Shown here: positions 5,580 to 5,799 of the stretch, piece by piece
Layout: each line of letters begins with the position of its first letter
How positions within the stretch are numbered: position 1 is the stretch's first letter
Assembly (NCBI GenBank): GCA_903901905.1
Contig: CAIUSQ010000277.1
Span: 1-5,799, forward strand
Direction of reading: 5' to 3'
Length of the DNA: 5,799 nucleotides
From: an uncultured Actinomycetes bacterium
GTDB taxonomy: Bacteria > Actinomycetota > Actinomycetes > Nanopelagicales > Nanopelagicaceae
Notes under the pieces: generated by a model
Databases searched by the model: none
Told to the model about the DNA's origin: nothing
What the model saw: the letters and a program-made list of their open reading frames with translations, nothing else
Position numbers and translations under genes: made by a program

Positions 5580-5799
5580 ATCAAACTTAGCTGTTGTGAG
5601 CATGTGTGGAATTGTTAGTGCCCAAATAATTACCAAAATCGTCCAAAGTAAACCGGTGTCGAAATATTCCGGGCGAAAGACCATTAGTCCAAGTGCTAAA
5701 GCGATTGTTCCTAAAACAGCATAAAGCCCAGGTATAACAGCGGAGATAAAAGCCTTTAGTGGTTTTATGGAGCGTGCAAAGACGAGTGCTTTAGGCAAT
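5559..5799 (-). CDS. blh: C-terminal part of a Brp/Blh-family beta-carotene 15,15'-dioxygenase-like membrane protein
   Basis: The frame is open to the right window edge, so the N-terminus lies outside; a TTG at 5796-5798 is probably internal. About 79 residues are visible. They contain a hydrophobic segment (around residues 17-41: ISAVIPGLYAVLG and on), a short polar turn FRPEYFDTG, a second hydrophobic segment (around 49-66) ending in ALTIPHML, and a basic tail. The layout and the motif A-L-T-x-P-H-M near the C-terminus match what I recall of bacterial Blh proteins, which cleave beta-carotene into two retinals for rhodopsins. The catalytic His residues of the N-terminal and middle parts are not in view, so activity cannot be judged. 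The gene converges on the lyase and overlaps its 3' end by 21 nt, and seems unrelated to the catabolic cassette. Confidence 0.6.
   Translation of the reverse strand, partial: LPKALVFARSIKPLKAFISAVIPGLYAVLGTIALALGLMVFRPEYFDTGLLWTILVIIWALTIPHMLTTAKFDLRNFSR

Noticed and set aside
1..5799. CRISPR array, insertion sequence, attachment site or tRNA
   Set aside because: No regularly spaced repeats, transposase, integrase, terminal inverted repeats or tRNA-like sequence was seen on either strand.

Overview
The window holds two complete divergent transcription units and two partial genes cut by the window ends. The DNA is moderately AT-rich. Two clues suggest a low-GC planktonic actinobacterium of the rhodopsin-bearing freshwater/marine type (acI/Nanopelagicales-like). 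One is the left-edge protein, which ends in a Lys-rich tail with two cysteines (TCIKGK ... PKCPAGYKKK) that I recognise from secreted proteins of that group. The other is the right-edge protein, which looks like the C-terminus of a Brp/Blh beta-carotene 15,15'-dioxygenase, the retinal-forming enzyme usually carried with rhodopsins. The taxonomic call is inference and only moderately secure.

Layout, left to right: (1) 2-319 (+), C-terminal part of a probable exported or surface protein. (2) 320-420, a short convergent intergenic gap with a small GC hairpin. (3) 421-4079 (-), a tightly packed three-gene operon transcribed leftward: a fused alpha+beta thiamine-diphosphate 2-oxoacid dehydrogenase E1 (2073-4079), a xylose-isomerase-like TIM-barrel protein (1170-2051) and a short-chain dehydrogenase/reductase (421-1170). 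The first two genes are 21 nt apart; the last two share one base of their stop and start codons (TAGTG). (4) 4080-4229, a divergent promoter region. (5) 4230-5579 (+), a fumarase/aspartase-superfamily lyase of the 3-carboxy-cis,cis-muconate cycloisomerase (CMLE) type. (6) 5559-5799 (-), the Blh-like C-terminus, overlapping the lyase tail-to-tail by 21 nt.

The four central genes look like a small catabolic cassette. A lyase/cycloisomerase, a sugar-type isomerase/epimerase/dehydratase fold, an NAD-type SDR and a decarboxylating E1 could together convert a small polyhydroxy or carboxylic substrate to an acyl or aldehyde product. I cannot name the substrate: no transporter, regulator, E2 or E3 gene is in view, and no known pathway I can recall matches this exact set. 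Several active-site positions deviate from family consensus: a Lys where the TIM-barrel family usually has a metal-binding Glu, altered His positions in the E1 alpha part, and a missing C-terminal DGG in the SDR. These make the cassette the most interesting part of the window.
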